Positions 27,004-37,066 of a stretch of DNA of 64,000 nt are shown piece after piece; within the stretch, counting starts at the first letter, position 1; each line of letters starts with the position of its first letter. This stretch comes from Opitutaceae bacterium (GTDB taxonomy: Bacteria; Verrucomicrobiota; Verrucomicrobiia; Opitutales; Opitutaceae). The stretch is taken from contig JADJTK010000008.1 in NCBI GenBank assembly GCA_016711225.1, positions 186,001 to 250,000 on the forward strand. The letters are read 5' to 3'. Below the pieces are notes generated by a model. That model worked only from the letters and a program-made list of their open reading frames with translations, ran no database searches and was not told the DNA's origin. The translations under genes were made by a program, and so were the position numbers.

Positions 27004-28335
27004 CTAGGCCTTGCTTCGCAGCCGGAACGCCCCGGCCCCGTCGTGCCCATGCTCCCAGGGCCGGCCCTGTGCCGAATCCTCAAGCACAAAACCGCGGCCG
27101 GCCTCGCTCTCCAGGAAGGACTCGATCACCTGCTCGTTTTCCTCGGGCTCCAAACTGCAGGTCGAGTACACAACCCGCCCACCGGGGCGCACGAAGGCCG
27201 CCGCAGCGGCGAGCATCCGCTCCTGGATTTCGGCCAACTGGTCGAACTCTCCGGGTTTGAGCCGCCACTTGGAGTCGACACGATGGCGAATCACCCCGGT
27301 GTTTGAACACGGCACATCAATGAGCACCCCGTCGAACTGCCCGGGCAGCTCGCGCGCCACCAACTCGGCCGCGGTCAACGCCAGCACATCGGCGCCAATG
27401 AGCGTGATCGCCGCCTGCCCACCACCCGCGCGCCAACGAGCCACGTTCTCCTCGAAGCGCTTCATGCGACCGCCCACCCGGTCCACCGCCACAATACGCC
27501 CCGAGCCCATCGCATCGGCGAGTTGGAAGGTTTTTCCGCCCGGCGCCGCACAAAGCTCCAGCCAGTCCTCCCCTGCACGGGGCGCAGCCAAGGCCGGCGC
27601 GAGCCGCGTGGCAGGGTCCTGCAAATAGCACTGCCCCGCCGTGAGCCCGGCCTGGATATCAGCCCAACGGCCGTGTGCGAGCCGGAAGAAGTTCGGCCAC
27701 GGGGTGGATTCCAGCCCGGCCGGCGGCGGAGTGGCCACGCGCCAGCGCACCTGCACCTGCGCCGTCGACTGGTTCCATTCCAGCAACCGGCGCGTCGCCA
27801 CCGGACCGAACTGACCAAACCACTTCTTCACCAACCAAGTGGGATGGCTGAAATAGGAGGCCATCTCCTCGACGGACGCATCATCCGCCGGGGCCGGCGT
27901 CTCACGCAGGACCGGCGCCACACGGCGCAGCACCGCGTTGACCAGCCCGGCCTCGGGCCCGCTGAGCTGGCGCTTGGCCTGCTCGACGGCGTTGTCCACA
28001 ATCGCTGCCGACGCACCGGCGGTATTCTCGATCAACTCCGCAGCGGCTAGCGCCAACACGGCCTGCAACCGCACCCGCGGCGCTCGGTTGATCAACGGGC
28101 GCAACGCCTCGTCGATCCGTCGCCAATGCCGCACGGCAGCAAAAAAAAGATTCTGGGCCGGCGCGCGTTCGGCCGAGCCTCCCGCCAAATCGCTAAGCAA
28201 ATGGTCAGCCCGGCCTTGCCCTTCGCGCCACCCCGCCACCAACGCCACAGCCAGAGCCCAAGTCTCCGCCACCGAAGGCGCGCGCCCCCCGGCGCGAGCG
28301 CCCCGCGGCTCGTTCACGGCCTCTCCAGCCCGCAT
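27004..28335 (-). CDS. rsmB: 16S rRNA cytosine-C5 methyltransferase RsmB (Sun) family
   Basis: The product has about 443 residues. The N-terminal NusB-like domain covers ETWALAVALVAGWREG to AAAELIENTAGASAAIVDNA. The methyltransferase domain has the SAM site LELCAAPGGKTFQLADAMG and acidic motif RIVAVDR. It also has IDVPCSNTGVIRHRVDSKWR, with the releasing Cys, and VYSTCSLEPEENEQVI, with the nucleophile Cys. It methylates a cytosine in 16S rRNA, position 967 in E. coli. The frame is open upstream to 28728, which would overlap the divergent greA gene. The ATG at 28335 or 28410 is more likely; I give the former because it sits just before the NusB-like domain. Confidence 0.88.
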   Translation of the reverse strand: MRAGEAVNEPRGARAGGRAPSVAETWALAVALVAGWREGQGRADHLLSDLAGGSAERAPAQNLFFAAVRHWRRIDEALRPLINRAPRVRLQAVLALAAAELIENTAGASAAIVDNAVEQAKRQLSGPEAGLVNAVLRRVAPVLRETPAPADDASVEEMASYFSHPTWLVKKWFGQFGPVATRRLLEWNQSTAQVQVRWRVATPPPAGLESTPWPNFFRLAHGRWADIQAGLTAGQCYLQDPATRLAPALAAPRAGEDWLELCAAPGGKTFQLADAMGSGRIVAVDRVGGRMKRFEENVARWRAGGGQAAITLIGADVLALTAAELVARELPGQFDGVLIDVPCSNTGVIRHRVDSKWRLKPGEFDQLAEIQERMLAAAAAFVRPGGRVVYSTCSLEPEENEQVIESFLESEAGRGFVLEDSAQGRPWEHGHDGAGAFRLRSKA

Positions 28336-28488
28336 TCCCGGAGCGGAGACGTCGGAAAAGCCGTCCGCAGGACGGTGTTGTAGTGGACCACGGCGAGGTG
28401 CAGACTCCATGCGACGGATGAGACACAGTTTGACATCACCATGCAATAGCCGCTCAACTCTTCTCCTTCCGCTACCGACCACGATCTT

Positions 28489-30336
28489 ATGAACGCTGAC
28501 GCCGTCCACGATTTGATTTCGCAAAAGCCCGACCTGAAAGCCTCCAAGGCCAAACTGGAGGCGATGAAACCCGGAGCGTACTGCGTCCACCGCAGCTGGG
28601 GGTTCGGTCGCATCAAGTCCTACGACGCCGCCAATCGCCGCCTCTTGATCGATTTCCAGGACAAGCCCAACCATCCGATGGATCCCGCGTTCTGCGTGGG
28701 TACTCTCGATATTCTCCCCGAGAAGCACCTGCTGGTGCGCAAGGAGACCGAGTCCGCCAAGATCGAGAAGCTTATCGCTGAAGATCCCGCCCAGCTCATC
28801 GTCGACGCCTTAGGCCTGTTCCCGGGCAACGCCGCGACCGGAGTGGAACTGGAAAACCTCTTCTCCGCCGTCATCGGGGGCGAGAAGTTCAAACGCTGGT
28901 GGACGGGCGCCAAGAAGAAGGCCGCCGCCGACCCGCGCATCGCCGCCCCGGCCAAGCGCACCGAAGTTCACGTACTGCGCACCGAGCCGGTGAATGTCGA
29001 AGACGAGATCATGGAGCAGTTCAAGGGCACCCGCTCGCCCCGCCGCCGCCTCCTGCTCGCCGCCGAACTGCTGCCCATCGTCAAGCAGAAGGGCCTCAAA
29101 CCGCTGGCCGTCGAGTTGCTCGGCGAAGTGACCACCATCGTACGCGACACCGTGCAGCTCGAGCTCGCCGAGCGCCTCCAAGGCGCCTGGGTGCGCAACG
29201 ATTTCGCCGTCATCGCCGGTGAAGATTTTTCCGCTCTCGAGCCGCGCGTCGAGGCGCTGGTCGCCACCGAGCGTGAGTTGCCCATCATCGCCGAGAAGTT
29301 GCCGGCCGGTTACCACGTCCGCCTCCTCGATCTCACCCATTCCGCCCATCCGACGGCCTGGAAGGAAATCGTATTTAACCTGCTCAAGCTCAGCTCGGGC
29401 AAGTTCACCACTGAGTGCGTCAACTTCCTGCTCGATCACGAGTGCGGCCCGGAGATCACCGCCACCTTCCAGCGCTGGCAGGTCGAGCAAAACCTGCGCT
29501 CGCCGGTCCTCCTCTGGATCGTGAAGAACCGCACGACCCGCAAGTTCTCCCGCCTGCTCAACGAGCTCATCGGGCCCCGCCTGCTCACGGCCATCCTCTT
29601 CGCCATCGACTACGAGGCCCTGCAGACCGCCAGCGCGCGCCGCATGCCCTTGGCCGACATCCTCAGCGAGGACGCCGACCTCATCCCCGATCTGCTCGCC
29701 ACCGCCGATCCGGAGACCGCCCGCGACTTGGCCAACACCCTCATGCTCAACCAGGGCTTCGAGGAACTCACCAAGAAGTCCCTGCTCGCCCGCTTCATCA
29801 AGCTCTTCCCCGGCATCCAGTCCCTGGTCGCCAGTGAAGCCGGTGAAAAGGCCGAGGGCCTGCTGGTCTCCAAGCCCAGCTACGAGCGCAAGCGCGCCGA
29901 ATACGATATCATCGTCACCAAGAAGATCCCGGAGAACAGCAAGGCCATCGCCTCCGCTCGTGAACATGGCGATCTCAAGGAGAATTCCGAGTACAAGATG
30001 GCCAAGCAGGACCAGTCGCTGCTGCTCGCCCAGAAGGGCCAGCTCGAGCGCGAGCTCGGCAGCGCCCGCGTGACCGATTTCAAGGAAGTCTCCACCGACT
30101 CCGTCGGCGTGGGCTCGGTGGTCGACCTGCGCGACCGCTCCGCCAGCCGTTCGGTCACCTACACCATCCTCGGGGCCTGGGACAGCGATCCCGAGCACAA
30201 CATCATGTCGTACAAGACCCCGCTGGGCCAGGTCCTCCTGTCCAAGAAGGTCGGCGACGAGGTGAAGGTGAAAATCGGCGCCGAGGAGCATATCTACCAG
30301 CTCAACGCGATCCGCCGCTACGTGGACGTGAAGTAA
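28489..30336 (+). CDS. greA: GreA/GreB-type elongation factor with long N-terminal extension
   Basis: The product has 615 residues, against ~158 for ordinary GreA. The Gre part is C-terminal. A coiled coil from ~465 has the tip signature REHGDLKENSEYKMAKQDQS, whose acidic residues reach into RNA polymerase and trigger cleavage of backtracked RNA. An FKBP-like domain ends the protein (VGVGSVVDLRDRSASRSVTY to RRYVDVK). The N-terminal ~460 residues begin with a small beta-rich segment (YCVHRSWGFGRIKSYD) and continue as a helical repeat-like region. Long GreA forms are known in Chlamydiae and other PVC bacteria. A strong terminator follows. It is divergent from rsmB. Confidence 0.93.
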   Translation: MNADAVHDLISQKPDLKASKAKLEAMKPGAYCVHRSWGFGRIKSYDAANRRLLIDFQDKPNHPMDPAFCVGTLDILPEKHLLVRKETESAKIEKLIAEDPAQLIVDALGLFPGNAATGVELENLFSAVIGGEKFKRWWTGAKKKAAADPRIAAPAKRTEVHVLRTEPVNVEDEIMEQFKGTRSPRRRLLLAAELLPIVKQKGLKPLAVELLGEVTTIVRDTVQLELAERLQGAWVRNDFAVIAGEDFSALEPRVEALVATERELPIIAEKLPAGYHVRLLDLTHSAHPTAWKEIVFNLLKLSSGKFTTECVNFLLDHECGPEITATFQRWQVEQNLRSPVLLWIVKNRTTRKFSRLLNELIGPRLLTAILFAIDYEALQTASARRMPLADILSEDADLIPDLLATADPETARDLANTLMLNQGFEELTKKSLLARFIKLFPGIQSLVASEAGEKAEGLLVSKPSYERKRAEYDIIVTKKIPENSKAIASAREHGDLKENSEYKMAKQDQSLLLAQKGQLERELGSARVTDFKEVSTDSVGVGSVVDLRDRSASRSVTYTILGAWDSDPEHNIMSYKTPLGQVLLSKKVGDEVKVKIGAEEHIYQLNAIRRYVDVK

Positions 30337-30359
30337 GCCGTCGCCCATCCGTTTTCTGA

Positions 30360-30393
30360 AGCCGCGCCCCTCCCGGGCGCGGCTTTTTGTTTT
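30360..30393 (+). terminator. Rho-independent terminator after greA
   Basis: Perfect arms GCCGCGCCC (30361-30369) and GGGCGCGGC (30375-30383) around CTCCC, followed by TTTTTGTTTT. An A-T pair extends the stem. It is placed 24 bases after the greA stop. Confidence 0.92.
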
Positions 30394-30397
30394 CCGA

Positions 30398-30471
30398 GTG
30401 GCACAGACCTCCGTACCTGCGCAGCCCTTCGCCCGGCCTCCGCCGCCGTGGCACAGGCCTCCGTGCCTGCG
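30398..30471. repeat. Palindromic repeat family A, two direct copies
   Basis: Copies at 30398-30421 (three differences from the consensus) and 30448-30471 (one difference), both in the orientation GTGGC...CTGCG. They lie directly after the greA terminator. Confidence 0.75.
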
Positions 30472-30778
30472 AATCCCCGGCGTGCGGCCCCGCCCTCCCA
30501 CTCGGCCGGGCCATCCGGGCTCATCCAAATCCCGATGCTGACTGGTGGGCGCGATCGCCCGCACTCGCATCTGCCGCGTTGAGGTCAACGCGGGCCACCT
30601 TGTTCAGGCGCGCGATGGTTGCCCATTTTAATAGTACGCCCGTATCACCCAAATCTGCGGCGCCATGCCCCCCCGGGGGGGGCTTTCCCCTCCCCCCCCA
30701 GCAGCGCGCGCAACCCCATTTCCCGCCGTACCGCTCTTTTCTCTCCCCATTCGCACTTCGCTCCCGCACACTCTCGCA
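30472..30778. other. Leader region of the DEAD-box helicase gene
   Basis: No gene is seen here. The notable element is a run of seven C followed by eight G at 30668-30682, a perfect short palindrome about 100 bases before the helicase start, then a further C-rich tract (TCCCCTCCCCCCCC). Cold-shock helicase genes often have long regulatory leaders; whether this is one is not shown by the sequence. Confidence 0.35.
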
Positions 30779-32599
<1,821 letters not shown>

Positions 32600-32606
32600 G
32601 TCGGTA

Positions 32607-32752
32607 GGGACGTCGTCTCGACGACGTCCCCTCTAGGCCAGGGCAACGACGGGACCGTTCGCAATACGGCCACCTCACCGCGGTGGCCTACACCCCGACC
32701 GATCTATCGCGCGTCCCCTGTAGGCCAGGGCGCCGACCTGGCCGATCTCCAA
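32607..32752. repeat. Cluster of short palindromes after the DEAD-box helicase gene
   Basis: Three hairpin elements are packed here. One has perfect 10-base arms GGGACGTCGT/ACGACGTCCC around CTCG (32607-32630). One has arms GGCCACC/GGTGGCC near 32670-32690. One has GCCAGG/CCTGGC near 32724-32742. The phrase CTAGGCCAGGGC or GTAGGCCAGGGC is repeated before and after. The first may double as a terminator but lacks a T run. From 32753 to 32983 there is a further GTGGGAGGTGCTTGCACC hairpin near 32854 and nothing else recognisable. Confidence 0.6.
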
Positions 32753-32983
32753 ACTCAGCCAGCGGATCTATTCGTCTGGAACGCCGAAGCTCCGCACGAG
32801 CCAGGCTGGCTCCGGTTTCTGGCTCATCACTCCGCCTTCTGCCTCCTCTGATTGTGGGAGGTGCTTGCACCCGAATGCCCTCGCGAATGTCGCGAGTAAG
32901 CTCGCACAATCGGCGCGTCGGGTCCCGAGAGGTTCGCCCCCTTGAGGACTTCGATCGAGAGCCGAGCCTCGGCCCGAGCCGCC

Positions 32984-33730
32984 TCAGTTCCGGTCGAGCC
33001 CGGCCTCACCGCCCTCACTCCCTCGCGGCGACGAGCCTCGCAGCCGCTCCTGCAACGCCGCCGGCAGGTCCGCCCAGGGATCGTCGGCCACTGCCGGCGC
33101 GCCCGCGGCCACGCCATAGCCGGAGGCCAAAGCGCCCGCTGCCTCCACCGCCGACGCCGGGGCCGGCAGGTTGTCCATCCGCGCGCGCAACTCGCCGATA
33201 CACTCGCGCACCTCGTCTTGCCGTAGGCGCGCCGCGGCCACCGAGTCCTCCAGTACGGCGATCATCCGCAGCGTATCGCCGTGCATGCGCAAAACACCCG
33301 CCGCCAAACCCGCGGCCCTGGCCAGTCGCGCCCCGGTCACCGCCACGTCCCCGGGCTTCGCGGCCACCGCGCACGCCAACAACGAATCCCGCAATTCGCC
33401 CAGCGGCGCCTCTTGCCGGCGCAGGGCCCTGCCTAGCAAATCAATGGCCGGGGTCGCCGAAAGCACAGCGATGTGCGCCGCCATGCGCGTCGTCTCAAGC
33501 CGCGAGCACGCCTCGCCCAGCCCGGCGACCAACAGGTGCTGGGCACAAACCACCAGCCCGGTCGCGAGCAGAACCGTCCACAGCAGCAGAGCAAAAACCG
33601 CCAAGCCCAGCACCAGCGGTCCCGCCGTGCCCCAGTCCACCTGCGCCACCACTACCACGGCAACAGCCTCGGCCACACTCATGACCCCGGCGACAGCGGC
33701 AAAGAGCAGATAGGATTTTCGGCGATGCAT
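32984..33730 (-). CDS. Membrane protein of unknown function
   Basis: The product has 248 residues from the ATG at 33730. Two hydrophobic helices near the start (SYLLFAAVAGVMSVAEAVAV and LGLAVFALLLWTVLLATGLV) are followed by ~170 mostly helical, Ala/Leu-rich residues and an acidic Ser/Gly tail. The soluble part (RLRQDEVRECIGELRARMDN) may form a coiled coil. I recognise no family. The frame runs 30 codons further upstream, but that stretch is translated from a repeat element, so the later start is preferred. It lies 187 bases from the NUDIX gene, same strand. Confidence 0.6.
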   Translation of the reverse strand: MHRRKSYLLFAAVAGVMSVAEAVAVVVVAQVDWGTAGPLVLGLAVFALLLWTVLLATGLVVCAQHLLVAGLGEACSRLETTRMAAHIAVLSATPAIDLLGRALRRQEAPLGELRDSLLACAVAAKPGDVAVTGARLARAAGLAAGVLRMHGDTLRMIAVLEDSVAAARLRQDEVRECIGELRARMDNLPAPASAVEAAGALASGYGVAAGAPAVADDPWADLPAALQERLRGSSPRGSEGGEAGLDRN

Positions 33731-33788
33731 GCCGCCATTGAGCACGGTCCATGCCGGGCGCCGCAACGAGGATTTTTCCCATCTTCCC

Positions 33789-33880
33789 GTATCGAAGCTC
33801 GCAAGCCACGGCTGCGGCACGGCGTGCCTCCCGGGACGGGAAGAAACAGCGGCTGTTTCCTAGAAGAGCTTCGTCCGGGA
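33789..33880. repeat. Family C repeat copy split by a ~56-base insert
   Basis: GTATCGAAGCTCGCAAG (33789-33805) matches the left half of repeat family C and AGAGCTTCGTCCGG (33865-33878) the right half. The space between contains the hairpin GAAACAG-CGG-CTGTTTC. Uninterrupted copies are at 48981 and inside the helicase gene at 52807-53410. Confidence 0.45.
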
Positions 33881-33917
33881 TGTTCGTCTGGGCGTCGCTT
33901 GCTCGCCCTAGCCCGCC

Positions 33918-34463
33918 TCAGTGGCGCTCGGTTTTCCGCACCATCCGCAGCATCGACTCGCTGGGATTGAGGCGCCCAACCTCGGCCAGCGCCACCCAGG
34001 CGACATCGTGCGACTCGTCGCTGACGATCAGCGGCTCGGCCGGGTCCGCCTCGATCAGAAACCGCAAATCGTAGTGCCAGTGCTCGGGAGCCTCCCCGCG
34101 GGCCGGAATCCGGTGCCGGTCCACGTCGAACGGTGCCACCGCCAGCGGCCGCAGCCGCGTGAGCCCCGCCTCCTCTCGCGCCTCGCGCAGCGCCACCGCC
34201 AGCAGGTCCGGGTCGCCGTCGGCGTGTCCGCCCAGCTGCAGCCAGCGATCCAGTTTTCGGTGATGCGTCAAGACCACCTGGGTGCGCGCCGGATCGACCA
34301 CCCACGCCGAACCGGTCAGATGCCCCAACAGGCAGCTACGCTGGAAACAGTCCTCGTGCGCCTCCACAAAATCGATCGTGGCGGCGGTCATCGCCGCCTC
34401 GTTGGGGTCCAGCGGCAAAGCGCCGTGCGCCCGCAACAGTCCCAAGACATCGGTGCGGTTCAT
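33918..34463 (-). CDS. NUDIX hydrolase
   Basis: The product has 181 residues from the ATG at 34463. The NUDIX box reads GHADGDPDLLAVALREAREEAGL in two overlapping pieces: GGHADGDPDLLAVAL and REAREEAGL. The REXXEE core that binds magnesium is intact; the earlier Glu of the consensus is replaced, as in several NUDIX subgroups with the GGHADGD start. The N-terminal part (LLGHLTGSAWVVDPARTQVV) is typical of this subgroup. The substrate, a nucleoside diphosphate derivative, cannot be told. The frame extends upstream through repeat family A, and that part was excluded. Confidence 0.88.
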   Translation of the reverse strand: MNRTDVLGLLRAHGALPLDPNEAAMTAATIDFVEAHEDCFQRSCLLGHLTGSAWVVDPARTQVVLTHHRKLDRWLQLGGHADGDPDLLAVALREAREEAGLTRLRPLAVAPFDVDRHRIPARGEAPEHWHYDLRFLIEADPAEPLIVSDESHDVAWVALAEVGRLNPSESMLRMVRKTERH

Positions 34464-34493
34464 CGGGTGTCGGTTCTTTTCCAATTCAGCGCG

Positions 34494-34552
34494 GTGGCGC
34501 AGGCCTCCGTGCCTGCGGTGTCCCGTTTCGCAGGCACGGAGGCCTGCGCCAC
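34494..34552. repeat. Family A repeats as a head-to-head inverted pair
   Basis: A copy at 34494-34517 and an exactly inverted copy at 34529-34552 are separated by 11 bases (GTGTCCCGTTT). The 24-base arms are perfectly complementary, so transcripts from either strand could fold into a long hairpin. It lies between the LOG gene and the NUDIX gene. Confidence 0.85.
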
Positions 34553-34602
34553 TCCCCTGGCACCCCGTGCCGTTCTCCGCACATCCAGAAGCTCGTTCGC
34601 GT

Positions 34603-35181
34603 TCATCGGGTGTCGAACCACTTGGTCTCCGCAGCCACCGGGTCCCCATCCACCAGCGCTAGCACCTCGTCGACGGTGCGCGCCACCCGGAAGAGTTCGC
34701 GATTGCTCGGCTTGTTAAAGCGCTCGGCGATCATCCGGTCGAAGAAGCGCAGCAGGTCGTCGTAGAATCCGTCCTGATTGAGAAACACGCACGGCTTCCG
34801 CAACACATCGAGCTGCCGCAACGTGATGATCTCCATCATCTCCTCGAGGGTGCCCCAGCCGCCCGGCAACGCCACAAAGGCGTCGGCGCGCGCCTCCATG
34901 AGCAGCTTGCGCTCGCGCATGGTCACAACGGAGACGAGCTCGTCGGCCTCTTCGAAGGCGAGCTCCTTGGTCTTCATGAACTCGGGGATCACGCCCACCA
35001 CGCGGCCGCCGCCCGCCTTCACCGAGCGCGCCAACGTGCCCATGAGCCCGGTCTTGCCGCCCCCGTAGACCAGTCCCCAGCCGCCCGCGACCATCGCCTG
35101 CCCGAGCGCCTCGGCCGCGGCGTAGTACTTCGCCTCCAGCCGGTCGCTGGAGGAGCAGTAGACGCAGAGGTTTTTCGCCAT
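34603..35181 (-). CDS. LOG family protein (cytokinin riboside 5'-monophosphate phosphoribohydrolase-like)
   Basis: The product has 192 residues. It has the family signatures VYGGGKTGLMG (GGGxxGLMG, residues ~39-49) and ALPGGWGTLEEMMEIITLRQ (PGGxGTxxE, ~103-122). It starts NLCVYCSSSDRLEAKYY. LOG enzymes split a nucleoside monophosphate into base and ribose 5-phosphate. In bacteria they are often annotated as Rossmann-fold TIGR00730 proteins and may work in nucleotide salvage. The ATG at 35181 matches the family N-terminus; the longer frame was not used. It precedes the NUDIX gene on the same strand with the inverted repeat pair between them. Confidence 0.9.
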   Translation of the reverse strand: MAKNLCVYCSSSDRLEAKYYAAAEALGQAMVAGGWGLVYGGGKTGLMGTLARSVKAGGGRVVGVIPEFMKTKELAFEEADELVSVVTMRERKLLMEARADAFVALPGGWGTLEEMMEIITLRQLDVLRKPCVFLNQDGFYDDLLRFFDRMIAERFNKPSNRELFRVARTVDEVLALVDGDPVAAETKWFDTR

Positions 35182-35225
35182 GGCTTCGGAGAGAGCGCGC
35201 CAGGACCGTCGGAGGCAAGCGGGTT

Positions 35226-35390
35226 TCAAAGGCCTCCCGGATCGCCTACGCTCGCTCCCCGGCGCTGCTCGCATTCGCAAGGCGGCCGTCCGACCTCCTG
35301 CCACTGCTGCTCGCTGATGCGATTCTGCACCGAGGCTTCAAACTCCACCGAATCGGCCTCAATGGAGCGAACGGCGTACCCCATGAGCAT
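35226..35390 (-). CDS. Possible small protein, 54 residues
   Basis: A short frame starts MLMGYAVRSIEADSVEFEAS and continues VQNRISEQQWQEVGR before a less protein-like tail. The first 35 residues have a plausible composition and the codons suit the genome. No family is recognised. It lies between the LOG gene and the propeller protein gene on the same strand. It may be a remnant. The rest of 35182-35557 contains a perfect hairpin ACCGGCC-GATG-GGCCGGT at 35424-35441 and no other gene. Confidence 0.25.
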   Translation of the reverse strand: MLMGYAVRSIEADSVEFEASVQNRISEQQWQEVGRPPCECEQRRGASVGDPGGL

Positions 35391-35557
35391 GACGGGGAAG
35401 CCCTCGCCAGGACGCCGGGATTGACCGGCCGATGGGCCGGTTCGGCGGCGGCGTTAGGAATCACCTACACCGCGGCCAGGGCGGTAGCAGCAAGGACACG
35501 GTTGCGGCGGAGCAAAGTTGCCATGGTCGAGAATCGCTGGAGGCCGACGGCGGCGAC

Positions 35558-37066
35558 CTACGGGTTGACCATTTGGTAGCTCACAAAAGCCACCTTGGTG
35601 CTGTCCGGCGACCACGAAGGCACATTGATCGTGCCCTGTCCGCCGAAGAGCTTTGCGAGCACGGTGATCTCTCCGGTGGCCAAATCTTTCAGACGCAGCA
35701 CCACATGTTGGCCGGCCGGATGCCCCTGCACGTCGGGCAGGTAGGTGAGGAACACGATCCACTTCCCGTCGGGCGAGGGATGGGCAAACCAGTTGTTGTT
35801 GTCGTCCACAGTCACCTGCTCCTGGGCGCTCCCGTCGGGGCGCATACGCCAGATCTGCATGCGGCCGGTGCGCTCGGAGTTGAAATAGATGAACCTGCCG
35901 TCGGGCGAATACTCCGAGCCATCATCCAGTCCCGGGGCGTTGGTCAGGCGCTTTTCCGCACCGCCCTGAGCCGGGATCGTGTAGATGTCGAACTCTCCGC
36001 CACGCTCAGCACAGTAGGCGTGCATCTGCCCGTCGGGCGACCAGCCATGCCAATACGAGGGCGAATTGGGCGTGAGGCGCGTTGGCGTGCCACCGGCGAT
36101 CGGCAGGGTGTAGATGATGGACTTGCCGGTGAGCGACTGGTCGCTGATGGCAAGCTGCAGGCCGTCGGGCGAAAGCCCGTGGTCGTTGTTGCAGCGAATC
36201 GAGGAACCGGTGTCGATGCGTTCGGGCGTGCCGCCGGCGACGGGCAGTCGATAGATCAGGCCGCCACTGTTGTAGATGAAGGCCTTCCCGTCGGGGGTCC
36301 AATTCGGAGCCTCGAAGTGCGCGCGGCTGTGGTGGACGACGGTGCGCTCCAACGTGTCGATGGCCACCGTCTCGAGGGTACTCTCGACGACGGCACCCGC
36401 CGCCGGGGCGACGGGGGTGTCGAGAGACACGCTTGAGAAGACGGCCGCCTCGTTGACGTCCTTATTATGGGGGCACACGCCAAGGCCGGCATAGAACGGC
36501 TCAGCCAACTTGAGGCGCAGCATGCCGCCGGCGGGCTGCAGGGTGCCATCGGGCTGGAGCAGGGAAACATAGACATAGTCGCCCTGTCGGGTGATGCGGA
36601 AGCGTCCCGGAGCGGAGGCGGTGAGCTTGATCTGGCGAGTCATACCACCCGGCGTCTCGCGATACTGGAGCGAGGCGAGACCGTCGCCGTGGATGGCGAG
36701 ATCGGCGTACGGCGCGTCGGGCTCGAGGTTCTGGCGAAGAACAAGGCAGGCCTTGCGGTGGGTATCCACACCTTGGCCGAGCCATTCGATGTCAGCGCAG
36801 ATGGCCACATCACCGGAGACCTTCTTCCAGACATAGTGGAAAGCGTCCTCCCCGGCCCACATGTTCAAGCCGTAACCGGTAATGCGGTAGGTCTGCGCCG
36901 CGGCGTCGAACTGCACCGAGCCGGGGGCCTTCACCGTACCGATGTCGCCGTGCGCCTCGAAGAGACCGAGCGCCGAGTCGGCGGCGGCAAAGACCGACGC
37001 GCAGGCCAAAGCAGCCAACGCGGTGAACAGGTGGCGACAAGCAAAGGGGAATTGGGGAAGAGCCAT
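35558..37066 (-). CDS. Exported DUF1349-like/TolB-type propeller protein
   Basis: The product has 502 residues. A signal peptide (HLFTALAALACASVFAAADS) is followed by a jelly-roll domain of DUF1349-like type (residues ~30-225: YGLNMWAGEDAFHYVWKKVS, KACLVLRQNLEPDAPYADLA). The second half is a six-bladed TolB/PD40 propeller with repeated motifs NWTPDGKAFIYNS, GLSPDGLQLAISD, GWSPDGQMHAYC, YSPDGRFIYFNSE, PSPDGKWIVFLTY and SWSPDSTKVAFVS. Such proteins bind or process ligands outside the membrane; no catalytic residues are evident. It is often seen near carbohydrate genes in Verrucomicrobiota and Planctomycetes, but no such neighbour lies next to it here. The ATG at 37066 was chosen because the signal begins there. 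Confidence 0.83.
   Translation of the reverse strand: MALPQFPFACRHLFTALAALACASVFAAADSALGLFEAHGDIGTVKAPGSVQFDAAAQTYRITGYGLNMWAGEDAFHYVWKKVSGDVAICADIEWLGQGVDTHRKACLVLRQNLEPDAPYADLAIHGDGLASLQYRETPGGMTRQIKLTASAPGRFRITRQGDYVYVSLLQPDGTLQPAGGMLRLKLAEPFYAGLGVCPHNKDVNEAAVFSSVSLDTPVAPAAGAVVESTLETVAIDTLERTVVHHSRAHFEAPNWTPDGKAFIYNSGGLIYRLPVAGGTPERIDTGSSIRCNNDHGLSPDGLQLAISDQSLTGKSIIYTLPIAGGTPTRLTPNSPSYWHGWSPDGQMHAYCAERGGEFDIYTIPAQGGAEKRLTNAPGLDDGSEYSPDGRFIYFNSERTGRMQIWRMRPDGSAQEQVTVDDNNNWFAHPSPDGKWIVFLTYLPDVQGHPAGQHVVLRLKDLATGEITVLAKLFGGQGTINVPSWSPDSTKVAFVSYQMVNP

Noticed and set aside
28810..30588. 592-codon frame on the minus strand inside greA
   Set aside because: It is antisense to a well-supported gene, is rich in Gly, Glu and Val, and has no motif.
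30660..30690. C7G8 palindrome as a regulatory hairpin
   Set aside because: It is short, lies in a C/G-rich tract and could be partly an assembly artefact. It is noted in the leader feature only.
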